NCBI RefSeq assembly: GCF_900187365.1
Contig: NZ_FYDG01000009.1
Coordinates: forward strand, 62,001 to 126,000
DNA length: 64,000 nucleotides
Origin: Rhodoblastus acidophilus
Lineage (GTDB): Bacteria; Pseudomonadota; Alphaproteobacteria; Rhizobiales; Beijerinckiaceae
Direction: 5' to 3'
Part shown: in pieces, positions 29,035 through 39,396 of the stretch
Position numbering within the stretch: the stretch's first letter is position 1
Layout: the number at the start of each line of letters is the position of its first letter
Notes under the pieces: model-generated
Databases searched by the model: none
Told to the model about the DNA's origin: nothing
Seen by the model: the letters and a program-made list of their open reading frames with translations, nothing else
Made by a program: the position numbers and the translations under genes

Positions 29035-29307
29035 TCAAAGGTTGGGGAGCGCGGCCTCGAACGGCGCCGTCGGCATGGTCAGGAGCGTCAGGTCGTCGAA
29101 GATGGTGTTCTTGGGGACATCGAAATGAATTCCTGTCTGAACTTCGTAGATGGAAAACGCTCCTTCCGGCGAAAACCAGCGCATCTTTTTTGCGAGCGCA
29201 ACCGCGTCCTGGTACGTCGACGCCGCCCCGTGTTTGTAGCCGCCTTCGCAAACCAGATAGCGTTTATCCGATTTGACTTCATTCTTGCCGCCGCCGACAA
29301 ATCGCAT
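29035..29307 (-). CDS. Small hypothetical protein (90 aa)
   Basis: No family recognised. The 90-residue product starts MRFVGGGKNEVKSDKRYLVCEGGYKHG, seven bases after AGGGGGG, giving a good start at 29307. It is mixed charged and hydrophobic, has one Cys, no signal peptide, and ends ALPNL. It lies convergent with the LuxR-type gene 46 bp away. The strong ribosome site and balanced composition favour a real gene. Confidence 0.6.
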   Translation of the reverse strand: MRFVGGGKNEVKSDKRYLVCEGGYKHGAASTYQDAVALAKKMRWFSPEGAFSIYEVQTGIHFDVPKNTIFDDLTLLTMPTAPFEAALPNL

Positions 29308-29557
29308 GGCTCGCCCCCCTAAAAATCTCGCTTCTGAGTTTAGCAGCGTCAAAGGCCGTTCCATTGTCCCAAATGGCACAGATCGGATGAGGCCCGTCGC
29401 CCTGCGCGAGAAGGGGGAGCGAATCGAATCCGGCGGAGGTCGAGACCCACTGTATTTTCAGCGATGCGGCCTTTCGGCGGCGACGCCGGAGGCGCGGCGA
29501 TGAGCCAAGGGCGTGCGTCCAGCCTTCGCGCGGTGATGACGAACCGCGCCGCTCAGC

Positions 29558-30315
29558 TCAACTCCGCAGCCGATAGCCTGTCTTGAAGATCCAGACCACC
29601 ACGGCCGAGCACAAGACCAGCAGGCCGAAGGTGAGGCCGAGGCTGATCAGGGGCGTCAGCGCGGATATGCCGTAAAACGTCCACCGGAAACCTTCGATCA
29701 GATAGACGATGGGGTTGAACAGCGCCACCTGCCGCCACACGCCCGGCAGCATGTCGATGGAATAAAACGTGCCGCCGAGAAAGGTCAGCGGCGAGATCAC
29801 CATCAACGGGATGATCTGCAATTTCTCGAATCCGTCCGCCCACAGGCCCAGGATGAAGCCGAACAGCGCGAAGGTCATGGAAATCAGCACGAGATAGCCG
29901 AACGCCAGCACGGGATGGGCCACCTCGAACGGCACGAACAGCCGCGCGGTGCCGAAAATGATCAGGCCGAGAATCACCGATTTGGTCGCGGCGGCGCCGA
30001 CGAAGCCGACCAGCACCTCCAGGGCCGAGATCGGAGCCGACAACAATTCGTAGATCGTGCCGATGAAGCGCGGCAGGTAGATGCCGAACGAGGCGTTGGA
30101 CACGCTCTCGGTCAGCACCGTCAGCAAAATCAGGCCGGGCACGATGAAGGCGCCATAGGCGACCCCGTCGATCGCCTGCATGCGCGACCCGATCGCCGAG
30201 CCGAACACGACGAAGTAGAGCGCCGTCGAGATCACCGGCGAGGCGATGCTTTGGAACAGGGTGCGCCAGGTGCGGCCCAATTCATTGATGTAGATGGCGC
30301 GAATGGCGTAAAAGT

Positions 30316-30319
<4 letters not shown>
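29558..30319 (-). CDS. yadH: ABC-2 type exporter permease, YadH-like
   Basis: A 253-residue permease with six membrane helices. It resembles E. coli YadH in length and in [46 protein letters not shown] and [12 protein letters not shown]. It would form the membrane channel for the ATPase encoded just upstream; the two genes overlap by four bases (ATGA). The substrate of the YadGH family is not known. Confidence 0.88.
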
Positions 30320-31242
<923 letters not shown>

Positions 31243-31294
31243 GAGCGCGCACTCTCCTGCGTGAATTGCTTTTTCTGAAAACAAGGGCGACCCG

Positions 31295-31340
31295 AAAAAA
31301 GCAAGGGCGCCGGAGCAAGTTCGAACTTGCGCCGGCGCCC
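31295..31340 (-). terminator. Long-hairpin terminator after the OmpA-domain gene
   Basis: A 17-bp stem with a single mismatch (31305-31321 with 31324-31340) is followed on the minus strand by a short spacer and six T. The stem is long for a terminator; it serves the leftward OmpA-domain gene. Confidence 0.85.
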
Positions 31341-31360
31341 TCCCAGGTTCTGGACTGGTC

Positions 31361-32449
31361 TTACTTCACCGCAAATTCAATGCGGCGGTTGTCAGCCTTG
31401 CCTTCGGCGGTGTCGTTCGGCGCCACCGGCTTTTCCGAGCCATAGCCGACGGCGGAGAGCTGGCCGGCCTTGGCGCCTTTGCCCTTGAGCGCATCGGCGA
31501 CGGCTTGCGCGCGGCTCTTGGACAACGCCTTGTTCTTGGCGGCGTCGCCCGAGTTGTCGGTGTGGCCGGCGACCTCGACCTTGACCGTGGCCGGGCAACG
31601 CGCCAGCGTCGCGCCGAGCTTTTCGATCAGGGGCTTGGACTCCGGCGCGAGCTTGGCGCCGCCGCTGGCGAACTTGATGTTCTCCTTGGCGACCAGCCCG
31701 GACAGAGCGGTCTGGCATTGGCCGAGATCAAGCGGTCCGCTGGCCGGCAAGGCGGCGGCTGCGGCGATGACGGCGGCCTTCTTTTCGGCGAGCGTCGCCG
31801 GAGCCGCAGGGGCGGCGGGGGCGGGCGCGGGCTCAGGCGCGGCGGCCTTGGCCTCTTCCGCAGCCTTGGCGGCGGCGGCCTTGGCTTCGTCCTCAGCCTT
31901 GGCCGCGGCGGCCTTGGCCTCTTCCGCAGCCTTGGCGGCGACGGCTTTGGCTTCGTCCTCAGCCTTGGCGGCGGCCGCCTTGGCTTCTTCCTCGATCTTG
32001 GCCGCGGCGGCCTTGGCGTCGGTCTCAGCCTTGGCGGCGGCTTCCTTGGCCGCATCGACGACCGGCGCCGCGGCGGGGGCCGGGGCGGGCGCGGCGGCGG
32101 TCAAGACGCCGGCCGGCGGCGTGATATAGAGGCCGCAAACCCAGACCAGCGCGGCGACCAGCAACGGCCCCCAGCGCAAGCCGAACTTCTTGCCGAAACC
32201 GCCCGCCAGCGCGCCGAGGGTGAACCCGAAGAAGGCGATCGCGCCGCCCTGGACCAGCCCGCCGATTTCCGCGCCGATCAGATCGAACTGAACGCCGATG
32301 AGGCCGAGGAGCGACAAACCCGCCAGAGGCCAGAACCAGATGGGAAAGCCCCGATCTTCATCGTCGGGGTGCACCATCATCCCGCCGACAAACCCAATGG
32401 CGGTGACAAGAAGAAGCCAGCCCCAATAGTGGGCGAAAATGTTCATCAT
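31361..32449 (-). CDS. OmpA-domain protein anchored in the inner membrane, with hendecad Ala/Lys/Glu repeat
   Basis: The 362-residue protein begins with about 115 residues of hydrophobic helices ([20 protein letters not shown] onward), so it is anchored in the inner membrane. An alanine-rich coiled-coil of 11-residue units (pattern [11 protein letters not shown]) follows at about residues 135-210, then a Pro/Ala hinge. A C-terminal OmpA-like domain with [18 protein letters not shown] and RAQAVADAL binds peptidoglycan. It resembles a periplasm-spanning tether from membrane to wall. A terminator follows. The unusual N-terminal module separates it from ordinary OmpA. Confidence 0.85.
   Translation of the reverse strand: MMNIFAHYWGWLLLVTAIGFVGGMMVHPDDEDRGFPIWFWPLAGLSLLGLIGVQFDLIGAEIGGLVQGGAIAFFGFTLGALAGGFGKKFGLRWGPLLVAALVWVCGLYITPPAGVLTAAAPAPAPAAAPVVDAAKEAAAKAETDAKAAAAKIEEEAKAAAAKAEDEAKAVAAKAAEEAKAAAAKAEDEAKAAAAKAAEEAKAAAPEPAPAPAAPAAPATLAEKKAAVIAAAAALPASGPLDLGQCQTALSGLVAKENIKFASGGAKLAPESKPLIEKLGATLARCPATVKVEVAGHTDNSGDAAKNKALSKSRAQAVADALKGKGAKAGQLSAVGYGSEKPVAPNDTAEGKADNRRIEFAVK
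31845..32055 (-). repeat. 33-bp tandem coding repeat in the OmpA-domain gene
   Basis: The DNA repeats in about six 33-bp units (11 codons), which pair into a 66-bp supra-unit alternating EDEA and AEEA. It encodes the alanine-rich coiled coil. Boundaries are approximate. Confidence 0.75.
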
Positions 32450-32713
32450 TGCGAATGACCCCTCAGAGTAGCCTCATATGATCGATACCGGGGTCTTAAA
32501 CTAAACTTTTTGTTCGCTGCGTGAAGTGGGAATTTTCCGCGATCCACGGCGCTGAGATCGCTTTGTGCTGGCGCGTGCGCCCATTTGGTGTATAAGCGCG
32601 CCATCCGCGCAGAGTCTCGCGGAAGGCGGAGATTTGCGACCGCGCTGGACGACATCCCGGAGCGGCTTCCACATTTCCGACACCCAGATCCACAGAATCA
32701 GAAAGGATCCCCG

Positions 32714-32983
32714 ATGTCGATCACGGCAGAGCGCAAGACCGCGCTCATCCAGGAATACGCCACCAAGCAGGGCGATACCGGCTCCCCGGAAGTTCAGGTC
32801 GCCATTCTGACCGAGCGCATCGTCAACTTGACCGAGCATTTCAAGACTCACGCGAAGGACAACCATTCGCGTCGCGGTCTGCTCAAGCTGGTTTCGCTGC
32901 GTCGTCAGCTCCTCGACTATCTCAAGAAGAACGACGAGGGCCGCTATCGCACGCTGATCGAGCGCCTCGGCATCCGCCGCTAA
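32714..32983 (+). CDS. rpsO: 30S ribosomal protein S15
   Basis: The 89-residue protein is the standard S15: [35 protein letters not shown], and [20 protein letters not shown], ending RLGIRR. S15 binds 16S rRNA early in 30S assembly and in some bacteria represses its own translation. The ATG at 32714 follows AAGGA. It precedes pnp, the standard rpsO-pnp arrangement, with a terminator-like hairpin between. Confidence 0.98.
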   Translation: MSITAERKTALIQEYATKQGDTGSPEVQVAILTERIVNLTEHFKTHAKDNHSRRGLLKLVSLRRQLLDYLKKNDEGRYRTLIERLGIRR

Positions 32984-32991
32984 ACGCTTCC

Positions 32992-33022
32992 GCGGCCGGC
33001 ATTTCGCCGGCCGCTTCTTCTT
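32992..33022 (+). terminator. Terminator or attenuator between rpsO and pnp
   Basis: A perfect 9-bp stem (GCGGCCGGC with GCCGGCCGC) and a 5-base loop is followed by TTCTTCTT. It lies 9 bases after the rpsO stop. The interrupted T-run suggests partial read-through into pnp. Confidence 0.75.
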
Positions 33023-33052
33023 AGGGCCGCGCTTTCGCCGCGGGATTTCCGA

Positions 33053-33143
33053 AAAACGGTCGCCGTTTTCTGGAGAACATCCCGCCAGTCGCGCCGGCCC
33101 CCAACTGTGGCGGCAGGGGCCGCCACGAAGGTCCGACCGGACC
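33053..33143 (+). promoter_or_regulatory. Structured leader of pnp: three hairpins
   Basis: Three stems follow in order: AAAACGG/CCGTTTT at 33053-33069 (loop 3), GTGGCGGC/GCCGCCAC at 33107-33126 (loop 4) and GGTCC/GGACC at 33130-33143 (loop 4). They end 83 bases before the pnp start. In E. coli the pnp leader hairpin is cut by RNase III and lets PNPase repress itself; a similar role here is an inference. Confidence 0.5.
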
Positions 33144-33226
33144 ATGGCAGGATCACCGGACGCCGCGCACCACGGCCTCTCGTCGTCTTGCACATGGTTG
33201 GCGCGACCCAACACAGAGAGAGACGA

Positions 33227-35392
33227 ATGTTCGAAATTCACCGCGAAGAAATCGACTGGTTCGGCCGCAAGCTGACGCTGGAGACGGGCCGGATCGCCCG
33301 CCAGGCCGACGGCGCCGTGCTCGCCACCTATGGCGAGACCACCGTGCTCGCCACCGTGGTCTCGGCCAAGACCGCCAAGCCCGGCCAGGATTTCTTCCCC
33401 CTCACCGTCAACTATCAGGAAAAGGCCTTCGCGGCCGGCCGCATTCCCGGCGGCTATTTCAAGCGCGAGGGCCGTCCCTCCGAGCGCGAGACCCTGATCT
33501 CGCGCCTGATCGACCGTCCGATTCGCCCGCTGTTCCCCGATGGCTACTATTTCGACACCCAGGTGATCGTCACCGTGCTCAGCCATGACATGGAGAACGA
33601 TCCGGACATTCTGTCGATGGTCGCCGTCTCCGCCGCGCTCACTTTGTCCGGCGTGCCCTTCATGGGTCCGGTCGGCGGCGCCCGCGTCGGCTACATCAAC
33701 GGCGAAATCAAGGTGAATCCCACCGTTGACGAAGCCAAGACCTCCGACCTCGACCTCATCGTCGCCGGCACCTCCGACGCCGTGCTGATGGTCGAATCGG
33801 AAGCCAAGGAGCTGTCCGAAGAGACCATGCTCGCGGCGGTCATGGCCGGTCACGCCGGATTCCAGCCGGTGATCGACGCCATCATCCGTCTCGCCGAGCG
33901 CGCCGCCAAGGATCCGCGCGACTTCGCCCCGGCGGAGAAGGGCGAGGTCGAGAAGGCCATCGCCGAGATCGCCGAGTCCGAACTGCGCGAAGCCTACAAG
34001 ATCACCGTCAAGCAGGACCGCTACGCCGCCATCGACGCCATCAAGGCCAAGGTCAACGCCGCGCTGCTGCCGGAAGGCGGAGAGGCCAAGTTCGACAAGC
34101 AGCTGATCGCCGACGTGTTCCATGAGCTGCAGGCCAAGGTCGTGCGCTGGAACATTCTCGACCACAAGATCCGCATCGACGGCCGCGACCTGACCACCGT
34201 GCGCCCGATCCTGGCGCAGGTCGGCGTGCTCCCGCGCACCCACGGCTCCGCGATCTTCACCCGCGGCGAGACGCAGGCGCTGGTCGTCGCCACGCTCGGC
34301 ACCGGCGAGGACGAGCAGTTCATCGATTCGCTGGAAGGCACGTACAAGGAGAACTTCCTTCTCCATTATAACTTCCCTCCCTATTCCGTGGGCGAAACGG
34401 GCCGCATCGGCTCGCCCGGCCGCCGCGAAATCGGCCACGGCAAGCTGGCGTGGCGCGCCATTCATCCGATGCTGCCGACGGCGGGCGAGTTCCCCTACAC
34501 GATCCGCGTCGTGTCGGAGATCACCGAATCCAACGGCTCCTCGTCGATGGCCACCGTCTGCGGCTCGTCGCTGGCGCTGATGGACGCGGGCGTGCCGCTG
34601 AAGCGCCCGACCGCCGGCATCGCCATGGGCCTGATCCTCGAAGGCGACCGCTTCGCGGTTCTCTCCGACATCCTCGGCGACGAGGATCATCTCGGCGACA
34701 TGGACTTCAAGGTGGCCGGCACCGAGCTCGGCGTGACGTCCTTGCAGATGGACATCAAGATCGCCGGCATCACCGAGGAGATCATGAAGGTCGCGCTGGG
34801 CCAGGCCAAGGACGGCCGCCTGCACATCCTCGGCGAAATGTCCAAGGCCCTCACCAACGCCCGCGCGGAACTCGGCGAATTCGCCCCGCGCATCGAGACC
34901 ATGAAGATCGCCACCGACAAGATCCGCGAAGTCATCGGCTCCGGCGGCAAGGTGATCCGCGAGATCGTGGAAAAGACCGGCGCCAAGATCAATATCGAGG
35001 ACGACGGCACGGTGAAGATCGCCTCGAGCGACGGCAATTCGATCAAGGCGGCGATCAACTGGATCAAGTCGATCGCCTCCGATCCGGAAATCGGCCTGAT
35101 CTATGACGGCACCGTGGTCAAGACCACCGACTTCGGCGCCTTCGTCAACTTCTTCGGCGCCAAGGACGGCCTCGTCCACATTTCCCAGCTCGCCGCTGCG
35201 CGCGTCGCCAAGACCACCGACGTGGTCAAGGAAGGCGACAAGGTGAAGGTCAAGCTGCTCGGCTTCGACGATCGCGGCAAGGTGCGTCTGTCCATGCGCG
35301 CCGTCGATCAGCAGACCGGCGAGGATCTGGAGGCCAAGGCCAAGGCGGAAGCCAAGGCCGAGGTCGAGACTGCGGGCGACGAGCAGCCGTAA
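33227..35392 (+). CDS. pnp: Polyribonucleotide nucleotidyltransferase (PNPase)
   Basis: PNPase degrades RNA 3' to 5' by phosphorolysis and is part of the RNA degradosome. The 721-residue protein has two RNase PH domains (from [20 protein letters not shown] and SGSS-like [21 protein letters not shown]), the KH domain with [18 protein letters not shown], and the S1 domain with [21 protein letters not shown]. The start at 33227 gives the usual MFEIHREE beginning; the frame extends upstream to 33107 without homology. The end is an Ala/Glu/Lys tail. Confidence 0.97.
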   Translation: MFEIHREEIDWFGRKLTLETGRIARQADGAVLATYGETTVLATVVSAKTAKPGQDFFPLTVNYQEKAFAAGRIPGGYFKREGRPSERETLISRLIDRPIRPLFPDGYYFDTQVIVTVLSHDMENDPDILSMVAVSAALTLSGVPFMGPVGGARVGYINGEIKVNPTVDEAKTSDLDLIVAGTSDAVLMVESEAKELSEETMLAAVMAGHAGFQPVIDAIIRLAERAAKDPRDFAPAEKGEVEKAIAEIAESELREAYKITVKQDRYAAIDAIKAKVNAALLPEGGEAKFDKQLIADVFHELQAKVVRWNILDHKIRIDGRDLTTVRPILAQVGVLPRTHGSAIFTRGETQALVVATLGTGEDEQFIDSLEGTYKENFLLHYNFPPYSVGETGRIGSPGRREIGHGKLAWRAIHPMLPTAGEFPYTIRVVSEITESNGSSSMATVCGSSLALMDAGVPLKRPTAGIAMGLILEGDRFAVLSDILGDEDHLGDMDFKVAGTELGVTSLQMDIKIAGITEEIMKVALGQAKDGRLHILGEMSKALTNARAELGEFAPRIETMKIATDKIREVIGSGGKVIREIVEKTGAKINIEDDGTVKIASSDGNSIKAAINWIKSIASDPEIGLIYDGTVVKTTDFGAFVNFFGAKDGLVHISQLAAARVAKTTDVVKEGDKVKVKLLGFDDRGKVRLSMRAVDQQTGEDLEAKAKAEAKAEVETAGDEQP

Positions 35393-35413
35393 GTTCGGCC
35401 CTCCCCATGCGAA

Positions 35414-35442
35414 AGGCGGCCCCAGCGGCCGCCTTTTTTTTT
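35414..35442 (+). terminator. Terminator after pnp
   Basis: An 8-bp stem (AGGCGGCC with GGCCGCCT) is followed by nine T. It lies 22 bases after the pnp stop codon. Confidence 0.92.
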
Positions 35443-35456
35443 GCCTGCCTTGTTCC

Positions 35457-37325
35457 TCAGTTCGCGCTTTTCTCGCCCGCGCCGACGATTTCATAGACGT
35501 GAACGGGCGTCTGCGCGACCGGCGCCGGCCGCAGCCAGCCGGGCACCTCGCCTTGCGCGATCCGCGCCGCCAATCCCTGCGGCGCCCAGGTCTTCCAGGA
35601 CGCCGCCGCGTCCGCCCCCCAACACAGGATCACGTAGCGCGCGCCCGCCGCCCGCGCCAGATGTTCCGCCTGATCCGGCGGCGCGAACAAAATGTCGAGC
35701 GCGGCGCGATTGCCGTGATTGTCGCGATGATAGGGCGCGGCCATCACGCCGAGATCGGTGTGGGCCAGCAGATAGGCGCCCGGCGAGATCATCGAGACGG
35801 CGAGGCCCGGCGCCAGAGTCCGCAACGGCTCGTAGCTGGCCGAACTCATGCAGCGGTCGCGCCCGGCGCCGACATTGTCCGGCGCGGCGGGTCCGACTTC
35901 CGGCAGTTCGACCATCAGGCCCATGCTCGATGAGGCGTAAAGCGCGACCAGGGCGGCGAGCGCGCCGGCGAGGCCGCGCCTCGGGCGGGAGACGCGGCTT
36001 TCGATGAAGGCGCGAACCGATGCGGCGGGGGCCAGCAGGCCGAGCGCGACCAGCGGCATCACCGTGGAGAACACCCGGACATGCAAGGCGCCCAGCAAGC
36101 CGCCCAGCGCAATCTGCCCCGCCAGAAACGCCCAGCGCGCCCGATCCGAACCCGACGCCCGCCAGACGCCGAACAGCGCCGCCAATAACCCGGCCAGCGT
36201 CGAAACGACCAGCAGCAGCGCGAGATTGGCGTCGCGCTGCGCCTGCCGCAGGATCGAGATAACTTCGGGATTGGGGTCGAGCCAATAGGTCCGCACCAGC
36301 GGATCCATACCGGAATAGGGATCGACCAGACAGGCGACGGGAATCAGCAGCGCCAGCGGCGCGGCGGCGCCCGCGCCCGCCAGGGCCGCCGCGACGACGC
36401 GCCGGCGCAAACCTGCGGCGGCGGCGAATCGCGCGATCAGGACGTAAGCCGCGCAACCCGCGAGAATGGCCAGGACGTGAGGGCCCGACAGCGCGTCGCA
36501 AGCGGGGATCGGCCAGCGCGCCGGCGCGACGGTCGCCCCGAACAGCGGCGTCAGCGCGCCGGCGAGGCCGCAGCCAAACCCGGTCAGCGTCGCGCGCGCC
36601 TCCGCGCCGCGCCAAAGGTACCGCGCCAGCGGCGCGGCGGCGACAACGACGAGAAACGGCAGGTTCTCCAGCCCGATCGCCAGGCTCAACGCGGTCATCG
36701 CCCCGGAAAGAGCAGCCGGCCTGAAGGCGTCGGTCGCGCCGAAACAGGCGGCCATGGCCGCGACCGCGACCACAAGGGCGACGATTTGCGGCGCGTGGTG
36801 ATCGATGCGGCCAGCGGGAAACTGCCACCACAGCACGCCGCAAAAAACCATGGCGGCGACGCCGAACAGCCGCATCGAGCGGCCGGCGAACACGCGCGCG
36901 GCGTAAAAGCCCGCGCCGAACAAGGCGAGCGCGAGCAGGGCCGGAAAGACGATGCGGGCGGCGCGCTCGGCCAGAGCGCCATCGAGGAACAGCCGGAAGG
37001 CCAGGATCAGCGCGGCGAGCGGCGCATCGACGACGCGGCTCCAATGCGAAACCATGCCGCGCGGCGGGTCGAACCGCCACACCGTCATGTCGTACCAGGA
37101 TTGTCCCGCCAGCAGGTCGCGCACCTCAACCATGCGCGCGGCGTCGTCGGTGTCGTGAAACGAGCCGTGACGCCAGACGTCGATCACGCGGTCGGCGCCG
37201 AGAAGGAAATAGACCGCCAGCGCCAGCAGCCCGACGATCCAGGGCGCCCAGGCGTCCCATCCGGGTTTCGCGCGCTGGCTTGCGGAGAAGGCGTCACGGG
37301 CCGGGCTTGGGGTTTGTCGCGTCAC
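35457..37325 (-). CDS. Polytopic membrane protein, GT-C-like (possible oligosaccharyl/mannosyl-type transferase)
   Basis: The roughly 622-residue protein has a dozen or so membrane helices over residues 25-460 and a soluble C-terminal domain of about 150 residues. The first outer loop carries an acidic D-T-D-D motif (GSFHDTDDAARMVEVR, near residues 58-61), as in GT-C glycosyltransferases, and another loop carries RIDHHAPQIV (DHH near 175-177), which recalls the DHH-type motif of archaeal AglB. It may glycosylate a lipid or protein on the periplasmic side; the acceptor is unknown. GTG 37325 is preferred (GGAG upstream); TTG 37388 is the alternative. Confidence 0.65.
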   Translation of the reverse strand: MTRQTPSPARDAFSASQRAKPGWDAWAPWIVGLLALAVYFLLGADRVIDVWRHGSFHDTDDAARMVEVRDLLAGQSWYDMTVWRFDPPRGMVSHWSRVVDAPLAALILAFRLFLDGALAERAARIVFPALLALALFGAGFYAARVFAGRSMRLFGVAAMVFCGVLWWQFPAGRIDHHAPQIVALVVAVAAMAACFGATDAFRPAALSGAMTALSLAIGLENLPFLVVVAAAPLARYLWRGAEARATLTGFGCGLAGALTPLFGATVAPARWPIPACDALSGPHVLAILAGCAAYVLIARFAAAAGLRRRVVAAALAGAGAAAPLALLIPVACLVDPYSGMDPLVRTYWLDPNPEVISILRQAQRDANLALLLVVSTLAGLLAALFGVWRASGSDRARWAFLAGQIALGGLLGALHVRVFSTVMPLVALGLLAPAASVRAFIESRVSRPRRGLAGALAALVALYASSSMGLMVELPEVGPAAPDNVGAGRDRCMSSASYEPLRTLAPGLAVSMISPGAYLLAHTDLGVMAAPYHRDNHGNRAALDILFAPPDQAEHLARAAGARYVILCWGADAAASWKTWAPQGLAARIAQGEVPGWLRPAPVAQTPVHVYEIVGAGEKSAN

Positions 37326-37406
37326 CCGCGTCTCCAGATGTATCTCGCTCCGGTCATGGCGGCCGGGCTTGAAAGAATGATGATGCAAAGATATCCGGCG
37401 CCAGCC

Positions 37407-37422
37407 TTAACCAATCATTTAC
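37407..37422 (+). promoter_or_regulatory. Near-match CtrA box upstream of rfbF
   Basis: TTAA, seven bases, then TTTAC, one base off the TTAA-N7-TTAAC consensus. It lies 74 bases before the rfbF start and between it and the divergent GT-C gene. On its own it is weak evidence. Confidence 0.25.
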
Positions 37423-37495
37423 GTTACGTTAGCCATGTTATCCGTCGCAACATGGCCCGATTCCCGCGGGGCTTTGGCCGCGTCGAGGCAATTTC

Positions 37496-38266
37496 ATGAA
37501 AGTGGTGATCCTGACCGGCGGGATGGGCACGCGGCTCGCCGAGGAAACGGCGGTGCGGCCCAAACCCATGGTCGAGATCGGCGGGCGGCCGATTCTCTGG
37601 CACATCATGAAGATCTATTCGGCGCATGGATTCAATGAATTCGTGATCTGCCTCGGCCACAGGGGCTATTACATCAAGGAATTCTTCTCGAACTATTTTT
37701 TGCACATGTCGGATGTCACGTTCGACATGCGCGCCAACCGGATGGACGTGCATCGGGAAAACGTCGAACCCTGGCGCGTCACCCTGATCGACACCGGCGA
37801 GAAGACGATGACCGGCGGCCGCATCAAGCGGATCCGCGACCATCTCGGCGACGACGACGTGTTCGCCCTGACTTACGGCGATGGCGTGGGCGACGTCGAT
37901 CTCATCAGCCAGCTTGCGTTTCACCGCGCGCATGGAAAACTCGCCACAGTCACCGCCGTACGCCCGGCCAAAAGGTTCGGCGCGCTGCGGCTCGATGGCG
38001 ACCGCGTCACCAGTTTCACCGAAAAGCCCGACGACGAGGGCGGCTGGATCAGCGGCGGCTTCTTCCTGCTGTCGCCAAAAGTCTGCGACCTGATCGAGGG
38101 CGACGACACCGTGTGGGAGCGCGAACCGATGAGCCAACTGACCGCCGCCGACGAGTTGCGGGCCTTCATTCATCCGGGGTTCTGGGCGCCGATGGACACG
38201 TTGCGCGACAAGATTTTTCTCGAAGACCAATGGGCGAGCGGCGCCGCGCCATGGAGGATCTGGTGA
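37496..38266 (+). CDS. rfbF: Glucose-1-phosphate cytidylyltransferase
   Basis: RfbF makes CDP-glucose from CTP and glucose-1-phosphate, the entry to CDP-deoxyhexose synthesis. The 256-residue protein has MKVVILTGGMGTRLAEET, VRPKPMVEIGGRPILWHIM and LTYGDGVGDVDL. Start and length match the family. It leads the operon; the next gene starts 16 bp before its stop. Confidence 0.95.
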   Translation: MKVVILTGGMGTRLAEETAVRPKPMVEIGGRPILWHIMKIYSAHGFNEFVICLGHRGYYIKEFFSNYFLHMSDVTFDMRANRMDVHRENVEPWRVTLIDTGEKTMTGGRIKRIRDHLGDDDVFALTYGDGVGDVDLISQLAFHRAHGKLATVTAVRPAKRFGALRLDGDRVTSFTEKPDDEGGWISGGFFLLSPKVCDLIEGDDTVWEREPMSQLTAADELRAFIHPGFWAPMDTLRDKIFLEDQWASGAAPWRIW

Positions 38267-39396
38267 TCGACGCGGCCTTCTGGCGCCGGCGGCGCGTTTT
38301 CGTCACGGGACATACCGGCTTCAAGGGCGCCTGGCTGGCGCTGATGCTGGCGCGGCTGAACGCCGAAACCACCGGCTACGCGCTCAATCCGCCGACCGAC
38401 CCGTCGCTGTTCGACCTGCTGGCCGTCGGCGACACGCTTGAGGACCTGCGCGGCGACGTCAACGATCTCGAAAACCTGCGTCGCGCCATGGTCGCCGCCG
38501 ATCCCGAGATCGTCATCCACATGGCGGCGCAGCCGTTGGTCAGGGCCGGCTACGCCGAACCCGTCGCCACCTTCCAGACCAATGTGATGGGCGTGGTCAA
38601 CGTGCTCGAAGCCGCGCGCGCCTGCACGTCTCTCAAGGCCGTGGTGAACGTCACCACCGACAAATGCTACGACAATCGCGAAGCGCCGTGGGGCTATCGC
38701 GAGACCGACCGGCTCGGCGGCCGCGATCCCTATTCCGCCAGCAAGGCCTGCGCGGAACTCGTCACCGCCTCCTATCGCGCCTCGTTTTTCGACCATGGAG
38801 CCACCCTGGCGACGGCGCGCGCGGGAAACGTGATCGGGGGCGGCGATTTCGCCGCCGACCGCATCCTCCCCGACGCCGTGCGCGCGTTCACGGCCGGCCG
38901 GGCGCTGGAGGTGCGCGCGCCAAAAGCGGTGCGGCCGTGGCAGCATGTGCTGGAGCCGCTGTCGGGCTATCTGATGCTGGCCGAACAGGCGGCGCGTCAG
39001 GGCGAGACGTTCGGAGACGGCTGGAATTTCGGACCGGGCGCCGAAAGCGAGCAGGACGTCGAAACCCTGCTGACCCGCTTCATGGCGGCCTGGGGGCCGG
39101 AGGCGCGCTGGCTGCCGGATCGCTCGGCCCATCCGCACGAGGCCGGCGTGTTGCGGCTCGACGCCAGCAAAGCGCGCGAAAAACTCGGCTGGACGCCTCT
39201 GCTTAGTTTTAACGAGACGGTGGAATGGACCGCGCGCTGGTATCGCGCCCATGCGGCCGGGGCGGACCTGCGCGCGCTCACCTTCGACCAGCTCGACGCC
39301 TATCTCGGTCAGCGCGTGCGGCTGACCTCTCCGTTTTCCAAGCAGGATCGCGGCGCGGCCGGGGAGGAACGGGATGCAGCCCAAAGACTCGCCTGA
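38251..39396 (+). CDS. rfbG: CDP-glucose 4,6-dehydratase
   Basis: RfbG removes water from CDP-glucose to give CDP-4-keto-6-deoxyglucose. The 381-residue SDR has the Rossmann motif [16 protein letters not shown] near residue 20, [12 protein letters not shown], and the catalytic Y-x3-K in [16 protein letters not shown] 38251 gives the family N-terminus, inside the rfbF 3' end; GTG at 38263 would be the only close alternative. It overlaps rfbH by 23 bp. Confidence 0.95.
   Translation: MEDLVIDAAFWRRRRVFVTGHTGFKGAWLALMLARLNAETTGYALNPPTDPSLFDLLAVGDTLEDLRGDVNDLENLRRAMVAADPEIVIHMAAQPLVRAGYAEPVATFQTNVMGVVNVLEAARACTSLKAVVNVTTDKCYDNREAPWGYRETDRLGGRDPYSASKACAELVTASYRASFFDHGATLATARAGNVIGGGDFAADRILPDAVRAFTAGRALEVRAPKAVRPWQHVLEPLSGYLMLAEQAARQGETFGDGWNFGPGAESEQDVETLLTRFMAAWGPEARWLPDRSAHPHEAGVLRLDASKAREKLGWTPLLSFNETVEWTARWYRAHAAGADLRALTFDQLDAYLGQRVRLTSPFSKQDRGAAGEERDAAQRLA

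Noticed and set aside
33107-33226. In-frame N-terminal extension of pnp
   Set aside because: PNPase homology begins at 33227 and the extension encodes a hairpin leader.
32501-35494. 997-codon leftward frame opposite pnp
   Set aside because: Shadow frame: it crosses rpsO, the hairpin leader and pnp and is Asp/Gly/His-rich without domains.
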